A stretch of 64,000 bases of DNA from Pseudoalteromonas ostreae (GTDB lineage: Bacteria; Pseudomonadota; Gammaproteobacteria; Enterobacterales; Alteromonadaceae). Positions 1 to 8,634 of the stretch are shown here, piece after piece; the stretch's first letter is position 1; each line of letters starts with the position of its first letter. Both the position numbers and the translations under genes were made by a program. The notes beneath the pieces were generated by a model that saw only the letters and a program-made list of their open reading frames with translations, was not told the origin of the DNA and ran no database searches. The DNA is taken from positions 94,523 to 158,522 of the forward strand of contig NZ_JAGPYN010000012.1 of assembly GCF_018069805.1 (NCBI RefSeq), written 5' to 3'.

Positions 1-82
1 TTAGAGGCGATGCTTGTAGGCTTAGTAAATTTAATTTTTCCATAATAGATTAATATAACTAAGCCTAATATAATGAGCCCTA

Positions 83-730
83 TCATTTTGGCTCAATCAT
101 CCCTCTAAGATATAGTTCATTTAAAGCTTTCTCTTCATCAACTAAGGCCATTGTACGAACCCCACTTGCTAACACGGTGACTAAGGCTGCAAACATCCCA
201 AGCTTCGCTGCTGCTGTTGTTTTAACTTTAGCTTGGCCGGCTAACTCGGCTGTTAATTTACTGTTTGAAATTGAATTGAATGCTGCTTTCCCCCCCGCTT
301 TCATTCCACTTTTAGAAATCTCTAGTAGAATTCCACCTATTATTGGTGCTGATCCTACAAAAGTTCTCATATCTAAACCAATAAAACTTAAAGCAGAGGA
401 AACACCATTACTACTTTCATAATGTGCTTTTAATTCAACATCACTTAATGACCATTTAAATTTGTATTTATCAGCTACGATTTGTGGAGGAATTTCAAAA
501 AGAGCACCATGGAGCCTAGGGTTAACTCTACGAACTTTTCGGATTTCGGCCATCACTTGTTGGCGCGCAATATGATCAAGTTGCTTATAAACTACAATAC
601 CTGTCAAAATATAATATATATTATCAATCTGACGTAATTCTTTTTCATGCGTTCTTAAGCCTATTAGCTTTATGTAAAACCCTAAAGGATCAGATTGTGA
701 TAATTTAGTTGCGTAACTCCGTTCGCTCAT
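83..730 (-). CDS. Hypothetical protein with Gly/Ala-rich hydrophobic C-terminal half
   Basis: I do not recognise this 215-residue protein. The N-terminal half is charged and looks soluble. From about residue 115 it has small-residue-rich hydrophobic stretches (an ALSFIGLDM segment, a GSAPIIGGILLEI segment, and AAKLGMFAALVTVLASGV near residues 175-192), which could be membrane-inserting or amphipathic helices. There is no signal peptide. The stop lies within a short inverted repeat, GAGCC/GGCTC, at 76-95 that might end transcription weakly. The gene stands alone on the minus strand with a 184-base gap to the next minus-strand gene. Function is unknown. Confidence 0.55.
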   Translation of the reverse strand: MSERSYATKLSQSDPLGFYIKLIGLRTHEKELRQIDNIYYILTGIVVYKQLDHIARQQVMAEIRKVRRVNPRLHGALFEIPPQIVADKYKFKWSLSDVELKAHYESSNGVSSALSFIGLDMRTFVGSAPIIGGILLEISKSGMKAGGKAAFNSISNSKLTAELAGQAKVKTTAAAKLGMFAALVTVLASGVRTMALVDEEKALNELYLRGMIEPK

Positions 731-914
731 ACTTCTTCCTTAATTTTATAGTTTGCAGGAAATCATCATATTTGATTAATATACTTTATTCCAAAGTCTA
801 CTGTTGGTACCTAAAAAAATACCTGTACAAGCAAAAATAACAGATAACTTTTCAGAATTAAAGTATTTTTTAAATCTTATAGTTAGGACATTCGAGATTG
901 TAATATACAGCGCT

Positions 915-1925
915 TTAAAACCCTTCAAGTACCAACTTACCGCGTGATTGATGAGACTCTAATATTGCGTGCGCTTTGAGTAGGTTTTCTATATTAATTT
1001 TTCCTAAATGTTGGCCTAAGGTAGTTTTAATGGTGCCGTTATCAACTAGCTCTGCTAATTCAGTAAGTAACTGATGTTGTGCTATCATATCGTCAGTTTG
1101 GAACATTGAACGGGTGTACATAAACTCCCAATGCAGTGAGATACTCTTGCGCTTGAGCGCTAAAATATCAAAGCTGGCTGGGTCGTCTATTAAAGCTAAT
1201 TTACCTTGTGGTTTAATCACTTTAATAATTTCATCAAGATGTTGCTCGGTATGAGTGAGACTAACGACATAATCAAATTCAGCAAGGTTATGCTCTGTTC
1301 GTTGTGCATCTAAGCTTTGTGAGTGATCAAGCACTTGATCAACACCTAGCCCATTTAACCAGCTAACACTATCTACGCGTGATGCTGTGCCTATCACCGT
1401 TAAGTTGGTTAGCTGTTTAGCCAACTGCACTAAAATTGAGCCAACACCGCCTGCGGCACCAATAACTAGTAATGAAGCTGGTTTTGCATTGTTAGAACGT
1501 GATATTTGCAAACGATCAAACAGTAATTCCCAGGCTGTAATACTGGTTAGCGGTAACGCAGCAGCTTGGGCGTCGTTCAAGGTAGTAGGCGCACGGCCAA
1601 CAATACGTTCATCAACTAGTTGAAATTCAGCATTACTGCCTGAGCGCGTTAAATCACCGGCATAATAAACCCGGTCGCCCAGATTAAATAAACTTACTTT
1701 ATCACCAACAGCTTTTACGATCCCAACAGCGTCCCAACCAATGACTTTGTGACCTTGTTCAGGGCTAACATTTGCGCGGATCTTCGCATCGACAGGGTTA
1801 ACTGAAATTGCTTTTACTTCGACCAATAAATCGTGACCGGATGCTGTTGGAATAGGTAACTCGATGGCTTCGAAAGAATGATTGCTAAGTGTTTTGGTTG
1901 CTGTTTGGTATCCAATGGCTTTCAT
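915..1925 (-). CDS. Zinc-type alcohol dehydrogenase-like / quinone oxidoreductase (MDR superfamily)
   Basis: This is a medium-chain dehydrogenase/reductase of 336 residues, probably a cytosolic NAD(P)H-dependent reductase of enones or quinones. The N-terminal GroES-like domain is followed by a Rossmann fold with the nucleotide loop GAAGGVGS. The cysteine and histidine ligands of zinc-dependent members are not evident, which fits the zinc-free quinone-oxidoreductase branch. I chose the ATG at 1925 (MKAIGYQ...) over an upstream in-frame ATG at 1955 because GGAG sits 6 bases before it and family members typically begin MKAIG. It precedes ohrR on the same strand by about 100 bases. The family assignment is firm; the substrate is unknown. 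Confidence 0.85.
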   Translation of the reverse strand: MKAIGYQTATKTLSNHSFEAIELPIPTASGHDLLVEVKAISVNPVDAKIRANVSPEQGHKVIGWDAVGIVKAVGDKVSLFNLGDRVYYAGDLTRSGSNAEFQLVDERIVGRAPTTLNDAQAAALPLTSITAWELLFDRLQISRSNNAKPASLLVIGAAGGVGSILVQLAKQLTNLTVIGTASRVDSVSWLNGLGVDQVLDHSQSLDAQRTEHNLAEFDYVVSLTHTEQHLDEIIKVIKPQGKLALIDDPASFDILALKRKSISLHWEFMYTRSMFQTDDMIAQHQLLTELAELVDNGTIKTTLGQHLGKINIENLLKAHAILESHQSRGKLVLEGF

Positions 1926-2029
1926 GAGTTGCTCCGTTAAATTGTTTTGCTGCACCCACTATAACGCAGTTTTATAATAGAAAAAGAGTGGGGTATGTAT
2001 GCACGAATCTCTCTCAAAATTTTTGATAA

Positions 2030-2461
2030 TTAACTTAAGTCAGTATTGAGTTTATCAAGTAAAGTAATTAGTTGTGTGGCTTCTTGCTGCGTAATAGATG
2101 GAAAACGGCAACGAATTTGCTCAGGGATGTTCGCTGCTTGTTGTTGCAGCTGTATGCCATGTTTGTGTAACTTTACGACTCGCTTACGTTTATCTGTTTC
2201 ATTTTTAACCACGGCTAATAAGCTTTTATCGGTCATTTTTTTCAAAATTTGCGTCATGGCGCCGCCATCAATTGCGGTTTTTTCCAGCAGCTGTGCAATA
2301 CTGATCTCATCTTCTTCCCAGAGCGCCATCATCACCACATACTGTGGATAGGTCAGTTCAAGTTCGTTGAGAGCATCTCGATAGGCGCGTACTACAGAAT
2401 TGGATGCCATATACAGACGATGACAAAGTTGATTCTCTAATTTTAGTTGTGGATATTTCAT
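2030..2461 (-). CDS. ohrR: OhrR, MarR-family organic hydroperoxide sensor-repressor
   Basis: This winged-helix MarR-family repressor has 143 residues from the ATG at 2461 (start MKYPQLKLENQLC). The N-terminal LENQLC followed by a run of aromatic and small residues and LTYPQYVVMMALWEE is the hallmark of OhrR. Cys13 is at the place of the peroxide-reactive cysteine, and a second Cys in the RCRFP segment near the C-terminus could make it a two-cysteine type. In this family oxidation of the reactive cysteine releases DNA and derepresses ohr. It is divergent from ohr, and the space between holds two TTTGCA/TGCAAA dyads. An ATG 54 bases upstream is in frame but would place the start inside the operator region. 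Confidence 0.9.
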   Translation of the reverse strand: MKYPQLKLENQLCHRLYMASNSVVRAYRDALNELELTYPQYVVMMALWEEDEISIAQLLEKTAIDGGAMTQILKKMTDKSLLAVVKNETDKRKRVVKLHKHGIQLQQQAANIPEQIRCRFPSITQQEATQLITLLDKLNTDLS

Positions 2462-2499
2462 AATGACTCTCAAATAGTGATGTTGCATTTTAGTTTGTG

Positions 2500-2550
2500 T
2501 GCAAAGTATTTGCAATATTCAATAAATTGGCCTACTATTTTGCATGCAAA
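2500..2550. promoter_or_regulatory. OhrR operators between ohrR and ohr
   Basis: Two related dyads are visible. TGCAAA-GTA-TTTGCA spans 2500-2514 and the perfect palindrome TTTGCATGCAAA spans 2539-2550; both sites contain TGCAAAGTA. They flank and overlap the ohr promoter elements, as expected for repressor sites that also control the divergent ohrR. Assignment to OhrR rests on position and on the known AT-rich TTTGCA-type dyads of the family. Confidence 0.7.
2510..2538 (+). promoter_or_regulatory. Sigma70-type promoter of ohr
   Basis: TTGCAA at 2510-2515 and TACTAT at 2533-2538 are separated by 17 bases. The -35 element lies in the right arm of the first OhrR dyad and the -10 element touches the second, so bound repressor would block polymerase directly. 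Confidence 0.6.
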
Positions 2551-2585
2551 GTAAGTTTAGCCCCAACCTTAAATAAGGAAACATC

Positions 2586-3014
2586 ATGAAAGAATTACTG
2601 CAAGTCGCGTACACAGCTAAAGCAACTGCAACGGGGGGCCGCGAGGGCACGGCAAGATCCAACGATGGCCGTTTAGATGTGGCACTTTCAACACCTAAAG
2701 GTTTAGGCGGCGATGATGGCCAAGGCACTAACCCTGAGCAGTTGTTTGCAGCGGGTTATGCAGCCTGTTTTATTGGCGCATTAAAATTAGTGGCAGGCCA
2801 AGCTAAAGTAAAACTCCCAGCAGATACCCGCATTGATTCAGAAGTATCGATTGGTCCTATCGAAGGTGGTTTTGGTATTGCGGTAAAATTAGCTGTTTTT
2901 GTAGGTGATGTAGGTAAAGACACCGCAGAAGCGTTAGTTGCTAAAGCACATGAAGTTTGTCCATATTCAAATGCTACCCGTGGTAATGTCGCAATTGAAT
3001 TATCGATTATCTAA
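2586..3014 (+). CDS. ohr: Ohr, organic hydroperoxide resistance protein (OsmC/Ohr family)
   Basis: This thiol-dependent peroxidase of 142 residues detoxifies organic and fatty-acid hydroperoxides in the cytosol. The start MKELLQVAYTAKATATGGREG, the segment GGDDGQGTNPEQLFAAGYAACF (first catalytic Cys) and the C-terminal VAKAHEVCPYSNATRGN (second catalytic Cys) match Ohr closely in order and length. AAATAAGGA precedes the ATG. It is divergent from its likely repressor ohrR and is followed by a strong hairpin terminator, so it is probably monocistronic and peroxide-induced. Confidence 0.96.
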   Translation: MKELLQVAYTAKATATGGREGTARSNDGRLDVALSTPKGLGGDDGQGTNPEQLFAAGYAACFIGALKLVAGQAKVKLPADTRIDSEVSIGPIEGGFGIAVKLAVFVGDVGKDTAEALVAKAHEVCPYSNATRGNVAIELSII

Positions 3015-3044
3015 TTTATTGTAAATTTAGATAATTTATATTTA

Positions 3045-3076
3045 AAGGCGTATTTAAAATAAAATACGCCTTTTTT
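3045..3076 (+). terminator. Rho-independent terminator of ohr
   Basis: An 11-bp perfect stem (3045-3055 with 3062-3072, core AAGGCGTATTT) with a 6-base loop runs into a T6 tract ending at 3076. Confidence 0.85.
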
Positions 3077-3256
3077 GTGATTACTTTTTATAACTATGAT
3101 CTTTTTAGAGGCTATTTATAACAAATAACCGCAATTGTGATAATCCGAATTTAACTTTCAACCTGCAATTAATACAGTTTTTTTTCAATGAAATAGATTA
3201 ACCTATGAATAATTGAACTAGAATATAAACGTAGTTTTAATTAAAGGATAAGTGGA

Positions 3257-5377
3257 ATGCGGCAATTAGCGTTGGCGAAAAAGTTACTATGGCTTACTTT
3301 AAGTAGTATTTTTATCACCGTTGTAGTGCTATCAAGTGTGCTTTGGTGGCAATTATCAAGCAGTAATCAAGTGTTATCAGCACAAGCTGAAAAATTGATA
3401 GTTACTGAGGTTGAAGAAAAGCTCACCAGCAATGCTGCAGTGTACGGTGAAAAAATCGCAGGGTTTATCAACGAAGCTTATCGAGTGCCTTTTTCACTCG
3501 CTGCAATACTTGCTAATGAATCAGCGAAAGATACTTTAACGCGTGACTCAGTAGTACAGCTTAATCGCTCTATTATAGAAGGTAATTCGATACTTTCTTC
3601 AATCTACTCGCAATTTGAAGCTAATGGTTTTGATGGTAACGATCAACAGTATAAACATGGCTATGATCATTCAGTCGCAGGACAAGGCTCCTTAGAGGTT
3701 TACTTTACTCGTAGTCGTGAAGGTATAATTGAACAACAAGTTGTTGAAGATGCAACAGAAAAGTATGTTACGACCTTAAACGAATTTGGTCAACGTGAAG
3801 CTGAGTGGTACTTGTGTGCTAAAGACACTACAAAACCGTGTATTATGGAACCCTACCTGTACGAAATATCCCCCGGTAATTCAGAAATGATGACCTCTTT
3901 GACGGTGCCAATACTTCGTAACGGGAAGTTTATTGGCCTCAGTGGTGTTGATATTACACTGCCAGTTTTTCAAACCATGACCGAGCAGTTATCAAAAGAA
4001 TTATATAATGGTCAGGCGCGAGTTACCTTATTAAGTTCGATGGATTTAATTGTGGGTAGCAGTCATTACAAAGATAAGCTTGGCCGTCCACTTAAAGAAG
4101 CCGCCTCTGCTTCGGTGTTAAAAAATTATACTAGTTTGAAAGAACTCACTGGAGTACAAAAGAGTGAAAATGAATACTTAGTTAATTACCCAATAAATAT
4201 CAAACTTGCTGGCCGCAAGTGGACTTTATTAGTTGAAGTACCAGCAGAGCTGGCTCTACAAGGACCGCAACAGCTTAGCGCGAGTATGCAAGAAAATGCC
4301 AATACACTTGGTGGGCTAATTTTAATATCTGGCTTAGTGATTGCTGGCGCTGCCTTTATTATTATGACGTTAGTTGTTAAAAGCATTGTTGCACCCCTGC
4401 AACAAATTCAGCTACGGGTTGATAATTTAGCTAGCGCGGATGGAGATTTAACACAAACGTTAACCGTTGACACTCATGCAGAGTTAATTGCGCTCGCTGT
4501 TGGATTTAATGCATTTTTGGAAAAATTACGAGATTTAATTGCACAGCTTAAAGATGTATCAGGGCAGACGAAAGAGCAGGCGCAAATTGCCGCGCATGTA
4601 GCCGTTGATACTAAGCAAAATGTGCAAGCTCAGTTTCAAGAAATAGAAAGTGTCGTAACAGCAATGAATGAAATGAGTGCCACCGCACTTGAAGTTGCTC
4701 GGGCTTCGGAGCAATCAGCGCAACAAGCCGATGAAATCAATTCATTAGTGGTCAGCAGCGAAGCGAGTTTATCGTCTGCGGTATCACAAGTGAAAACGAT
4801 GTCTGAAGAAATAAAACAAGCTAATCAAGCCGTAGCCAAGGTAGCAGCACGTAGTAACGATATTACACAAATTTTAGATGTGATCCGTACTATTTCAGAG
4901 CAAACTAATTTACTTGCACTTAATGCTGCGATTGAAGCCGCTCGCGCTGGTGAGCAAGGCCGTGGATTTGCTGTAGTCGCTGATGAAGTGCGTGCTTTGG
5001 CATCTAAAACTCGCGCGTCAACAGATGATATTAGTGGCTTAATTGATAATTTACAGCTTGAAGTGGGTAATGCTTCAACAGTGATTGAAAAAGGGGTTGT
5101 GCGAGCACAAACTGCGGTTGATGAAACCACCATTGCCTTTGATGCTTTGCACAGTGTGGTTATTAAGGTGGAAGAGATCACTAATCAGATCACCCAAATA
5201 GCGACGGCTGCTGAGGAGCAAAGCTCTGTAACCGAGGAAATTAATCGTAACTTAACGCTGATCTCCGATGCTGCATCACAACTTGCAGATCTATCAACTC
5301 AAGCCGGCGATGGTAGTCAAATGCTCAATCAGCTTGTTGCACAACAAGACGATGAATTAAACAAGCTAAAAACGTAG
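3257..5377 (+). CDS. Methyl-accepting chemotaxis protein with Cache-like sensor domain
   Basis: This transmembrane chemoreceptor has 706 residues. TM1 is at about residues 11-31, a large periplasmic sensor (about 32-350, with a [10 protein letters not shown]...[19 protein letters not shown] pattern typical of double-Cache domains) follows, TM2 is near 352-375, then HAMP and a cytoplasmic signalling helix bundle. The hairpin tip ([20 protein letters not shown], about residues 545-565) is the CheW/CheA-binding region and is intact. The C-terminus DDELNKLKT lacks a CheR-tethering pentapeptide. The ligand is unknown; Cache sensors of this form often bind amino or carboxylic acids. AAAGGATAAGTGGA precedes the ATG. 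No chemotaxis genes are adjacent. Confidence 0.93.
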   Translation: MRQLALAKKLLWLTLSSIFITVVVLSSVLWWQLSSSNQVLSAQAEKLIVTEVEEKLTSNAAVYGEKIAGFINEAYRVPFSLAAILANESAKDTLTRDSVVQLNRSIIEGNSILSSIYSQFEANGFDGNDQQYKHGYDHSVAGQGSLEVYFTRSREGIIEQQVVEDATEKYVTTLNEFGQREAEWYLCAKDTTKPCIMEPYLYEISPGNSEMMTSLTVPILRNGKFIGLSGVDITLPVFQTMTEQLSKELYNGQARVTLLSSMDLIVGSSHYKDKLGRPLKEAASASVLKNYTSLKELTGVQKSENEYLVNYPINIKLAGRKWTLLVEVPAELALQGPQQLSASMQENANTLGGLILISGLVIAGAAFIIMTLVVKSIVAPLQQIQLRVDNLASADGDLTQTLTVDTHAELIALAVGFNAFLEKLRDLIAQLKDVSGQTKEQAQIAAHVAVDTKQNVQAQFQEIESVVTAMNEMSATALEVARASEQSAQQADEINSLVVSSEASLSSAVSQVKTMSEEIKQANQAVAKVAARSNDITQILDVIRTISEQTNLLALNAAIEAARAGEQGRGFAVVADEVRALASKTRASTDDISGLIDNLQLEVGNASTVIEKGVVRAQTAVDETTIAFDALHSVVIKVEEITNQITQIATAAEEQSSVTEEINRNLTLISDAASQLADLSTQAGDGSQMLNQLVAQQDDELNKLKT

Positions 5378-5410
5378 TGCTATTATAAGTTATTGATTTT
5401 TTAATTAACA

Positions 5411-5465
5411 AAGTAAATGTTTAACCGTTTTAATTTAGTTGAGCTAATTGGTTAAACATTTACTT
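5411..5465. repeat. 16-bp perfect inverted repeat in the 304-base gap 5378-5681
   Basis: AAGTAAATGTTTAACC (5411-5426) is perfectly inverted at 5450-5465 across a 23-base spacer. There is no T tract on either side, so it is not a classic intrinsic terminator; it may be a regulator site, a mobile-element relic or a convergent-gene processing hairpin. It lies between two convergent genes. I see nothing else convincing in the rest of the gap. Confidence 0.75.
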
Positions 5466-5681
5466 GATAAGCATGAGTGTTAAAAAAGGGGGACGTTAGG
5501 ACTATTCAAATACCTGCGTACCCACATAAGTTGAATTTGAAAATAACGAACATAATCAAATCATCGCGTTAGTAAATCGGCAAGCACCTTGAGCGCTGTT
5601 AGATAAACTCGATAATAAGACTTTTATTGCACAATTTTATAGCCTGTAAATTGACATATTTAAAGGCGTTAACTTAATTAA

Positions 5682-6026
5682 TTAAATTTCTGCAGCTTTA
5701 TCTAATTCAACAGTTAAAATAGTTCTCTTATCAACTACTACCCATTCGCGATATGTGGTGTAACCAGGTTTACTAACTTCAACATCGTATTTGCCTTCTT
5801 TTAACTCAATACCGTTTTCATATTTTGGTTTGATATTCATAATACGTACGCGTGCATCAGAGGGCTGAGTTGCGACAGTTAAGGAAATTACTTCAACAAC
5901 TTCTTCGACAGGTGTTTGCGCTTGCGTTGTGGTTTCTTCAGATACTTGCTCTGTTTCATCAACCGTAGCAGTCGTTGAGCAACCACTTAGTAATAATATT
6001 GCAGCTAAGGTGCTTATCTTTTTCAT
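5682..6026 (-). CDS. PEGA-domain lipoprotein
   Basis: This is a small lipoprotein of 114 residues. The lipobox LLSGC follows a short hydrophobic segment, with the lipidated Cys at residue 16, then a Thr/Glu-rich linker (about 17-50), then one PEGA-type beta domain (VATQPSDARVRIMNIKPKY...GIELKEGKYDVEVSKPGY, residues about 53-110). PEGA domains are surface or periplasmic modules sometimes fused to Ser/Thr kinases. Here the gene lies next to the T6SS kinase gene on the same strand, 240 bases downstream of it, so a partnership is possible but unproven. Confidence 0.8.
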   Translation of the reverse strand: MKKISTLAAILLLSGCSTTATVDETEQVSEETTTQAQTPVEEVVEVISLTVATQPSDARVRIMNIKPKYENGIELKEGKYDVEVSKPGYTTYREWVVVDKRTILTVELDKAAEI

Positions 6027-6115
6027 AAAAACTCCGTATAAATTTAAAATGCTGAAAGCCCTTAAGGATTAAGTGGAAGTGAGACAGCCACCAAGTTATC
6101 CTTGACTCTTGTTAT

Positions 6116-6135
6116 ACTAATCACATCGAATTAGT
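6116..6135. repeat. Short dyad ACTAAT-N8-ATTAGT in the kinase/lipoprotein gap
   Basis: ACTAAT at 6116-6121 is inverted at 6130-6135 within GTTATACTAATCACATCG. A related TATACTAATCG string occurs at 58878-58888 downstream of the GNAT gene, so this may be one end of a dispersed intergenic element. No function can be assigned. Confidence 0.4.
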
Positions 6136-6266
6136 GGTCTATTAGAGAGTTATTTAACTCGCTAGAATAATCATATTTTTAATAAAATTGCTATTAATGA
6201 TAGTAGAAAACATAACAGCCTTGGCTGGTTTATAATATTAAACAGCTGCTATCAGTGACTACTATT

Positions 6267-8237
6267 TTATAGCAAACTGTCAAGCAAACGAGTTATCTCC
6301 TCACTTCGTTCAACTAGCTTTTCAGCTGTCTTGTACATTTTTTGTTTTAATAGACTATTTGCCATTGTGATATATCGTTTGGATAATTCTTCTTTAATAG
6401 CTACTAAAGGAGCAAAGTCTTCAGGTAACATCGTTGACTCAGCATTAACTAGTTCTTCAAAGGCTAACAAATCTTGATAATTATCGATCGTGGCTAATCT
6501 TTCAAAGTAATGATCAAATCTCGGTTGATAAAAAGTTATTGCATCTTTTGTTGGAAAAGTGGCTTGCTCACCTAAATTTAATTTGTTTTGATAAAGACTA
6601 AGCACGTCTATAGCTGACTTTCTTTTTAGTAACTCATCAAATTGCAACTCTGATTTTTGTTTAGCTGTGAAGATAGACTCTCCTACATCTAATAACACTT
6701 TTTGAGCAACAACATTATCATGTTCGATTGATTGCTCTAAGGCTGTTTTGAAGTTGTTGATGTGCACCTCATTTGGTTGGTACACATAACTACTATCAAC
6801 ATCTTTTAAATCATAAATCAATTTAATAATGTTGTTATTATCAAGTTCATCATAACGCGATTGCTCTAATAACAAATTGATTCTTGATGTTATATCAAAG
6901 ACTATTGATTGACGCTCTCTTAAAATACTTTCTAATTGAGCGGTTAGCTTTTCAGAGTCTGGATAGTATTCCAAAGCATTAGAGTAAAGGTTAATTGTGC
7001 CATCAAAATCCTTAAATTTGCCAGACTGATTATTTAATTGATTAGCTTTGGCGTTAAAGTCTTGTAAAATGCTCTCTTGATTGACTCTTAATAGACCCTG
7101 TTTAAGCACATCATATTGAGGAGGTATTTCAGTAAGTTTATTCAATACCTCAAAGCCATGCCACGACATCCAAGTTTCAACTTGTTGGTTAATTGCATTG
7201 GCATTTTCAAGTTTTGCTTCTAACTGTTTTAGTTGGGTAGAATTTGAGGCATAAAATTGGCTAATAAAAACAGCAACGGCAATAACACATACACTCGCGG
7301 CAATAGCTGGTTTGAAATTACTTGTAAGTTTGGTTGATATAGCCTGTAATGATCCTAGTCGTTTTGTTGCATCAAGCGACATCGCGTTTTGTAAATTACC
7401 CCAAAGCCATAGTGGGCAATTACTAGGGCGTTTAGCTGTAGTCCCTTTTGGTAGTTTATCTGCTGCAACACGATCATATGGGTGTTTGCTGCTCAACAGC
7501 TCATATGCAATACATGCATATGAAAATATATCATCTTTTACAGATGCATCAGCTCCTTGAAGTTGTTCAGGGCTTGCATAGGTTGGTGTGTAACCGCCTA
7601 CTGCTGCGACATTCTTACTATTGTTAAAAGCATATGCGTCTTCGATTGTTTTATGTTTAGCAATACCAAAGTCGAGAACTTTCAAACGCCCATTTGAATC
7701 AAAAATAATGTTAGAAGGTTTTAAATCATTATGAATAACGTTTCGTGAATGGGCATAAATCAGTGCATCGGCAAGTTGTTGCAGGATGATATTTGCTTTT
7801 TTAAAATGCATTCCCGAAGGTTTATTACGCTTTATTATTTGTTCTAATGTTTCGCCATCAACGAGTTCCATCGTCACATAATGCAAATCATTATCAGAAC
7901 TGGCTGAAAATACTTTGACAATATTAGGATGCGAAAGTTGTTGAGTTTTAGTCGTTTCATCTTTAAGCAATGTTATAGCTTCTTCAGATTGACTAAACTC
8001 TTCGAGTAATACTTTGAGCGCAACGTGTACTTCTGGACTGGCAGGACTTTCTAGAAATAGATCCCTAGCTCTGAAAATGTAGCACATGCCTCCTTGACCA
8101 ATGAGTTCCTCAACTAAATATCGTCCAGATATTTTTTTACCAATTAAATTGAGTTTACTTTTTGGTTGGGAAGAGCTAACACTAGAATCCAGCGAAGCGA
8201 TTTGAGTTTTATCATTTGAGTTATTGATACCGCTCAT
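6267..8237 (-). CDS. ppkA: T6SS-associated transmembrane Ser/Thr protein kinase (PpkA-like)
   Basis: This Hanks-type kinase has 656 residues. The cytoplasmic kinase domain spans about residues 38-300: glycine-rich loop IGQGGM (46-51), Lys75 in VALK, catalytic segment VIHNDLKPSN with Asp171 (HND instead of the usual HRD), DFG at 189-191 and SPE in place of APE near 222. A transmembrane helix lies at about 311-330, followed by a long, helix-rich, presumably periplasmic tail (331-656). The Pseudomonas PpkA carries a von Willebrand domain; I see none here. It is divergent from tagH, whose FHA domain is the expected phosphothreonine reader, and the cognate phosphatase pppA is in the same cluster. 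Expected role: switch on T6SS assembly by phosphorylating TagH. Confidence 0.88.
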   Translation of the reverse strand: MSGINNSNDKTQIASLDSSVSSSQPKSKLNLIGKKISGRYLVEELIGQGGMCYIFRARDLFLESPASPEVHVALKVLLEEFSQSEEAITLLKDETTKTQQLSHPNIVKVFSASSDNDLHYVTMELVDGETLEQIIKRNKPSGMHFKKANIILQQLADALIYAHSRNVIHNDLKPSNIIFDSNGRLKVLDFGIAKHKTIEDAYAFNNSKNVAAVGGYTPTYASPEQLQGADASVKDDIFSYACIAYELLSSKHPYDRVAADKLPKGTTAKRPSNCPLWLWGNLQNAMSLDATKRLGSLQAISTKLTSNFKPAIAASVCVIAVAVFISQFYASNSTQLKQLEAKLENANAINQQVETWMSWHGFEVLNKLTEIPPQYDVLKQGLLRVNQESILQDFNAKANQLNNQSGKFKDFDGTINLYSNALEYYPDSEKLTAQLESILRERQSIVFDITSRINLLLEQSRYDELDNNNIIKLIYDLKDVDSSYVYQPNEVHINNFKTALEQSIEHDNVVAQKVLLDVGESIFTAKQKSELQFDELLKRKSAIDVLSLYQNKLNLGEQATFPTKDAITFYQPRFDHYFERLATIDNYQDLLAFEELVNAESTMLPEDFAPLVAIKEELSKRYITMANSLLKQKMYKTAEKLVERSEEITRLLDSLL

Positions 8238-8634
8238 TATAAATCCTTTTATTGTATATAGTTAAATAATTGCAAAGGTAGCTTTTTGTAATTTTTATCA
8301 ATATTCCCTTTGATTAGCTCGCTATTTTTACAAAAATTAGCGCTATAAGCAATGCCTCTATTGCAGTACTTTTGGTAATTAGATGTTATTTTGAATTTCA
8401 TATGCATTAAAAACAGAGTAGTAGGGAGGTTTTATTGATTTCAAATAGGGGCATACACACTTAAAATTGTTGGCTTTAAGAATTAAAATAAACAAAAAAT
8501 AAGACTATATCATTAATGTTTTTTGCAGTATTGACTGACCCCTAAATAGTCCTATATATTAATTTCAATGTTGACAATAGTTTCTCTTCTAATTTATCCT
8601 AATGAAAATGTAGAATATGGGATTAACACGTCAA
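8238..8634. promoter_or_regulatory. Divergent control region between kinase gene and tagH
   Basis: This is a gene-free AT-rich stretch of about 400 bases. Candidate sigma70 promoters facing tagH are TTGACT (8531-8536) with TATATT (8555-8560) at 18-base spacing, and TTGACA (8571-8576) with TATCCT (8595-8600) at 18-base spacing. I found no sigma54-type GG-N10-GC element. No operator could be assigned. Confidence 0.45.

Noticed and set aside
1..43. Possible minus-strand start of a gene leaving the left edge (ATG at 43, MEKLNLLSLQASPL).
   Set aside because: Only 14 codons are visible, there is no ribosome-binding site, and nothing can be recognised.
177..422. Plus-strand open frame inside the first gene.
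   Set aside because: It lies entirely opposite the longer minus-strand gene, has no ribosome-binding site and its composition mirrors that gene.
4825..5181. Minus-strand 118-codon frame within the chemoreceptor.
   Set aside because: It is the reverse of the highly conserved signalling region, a common source of long false frames.
8238..8634. Sigma54 promoter and enhancer-binding site for the T6SS.
   Set aside because: No GG-N10-GC core could be found in this gap or before hcp, and no sigma54 activator gene is in the cluster.
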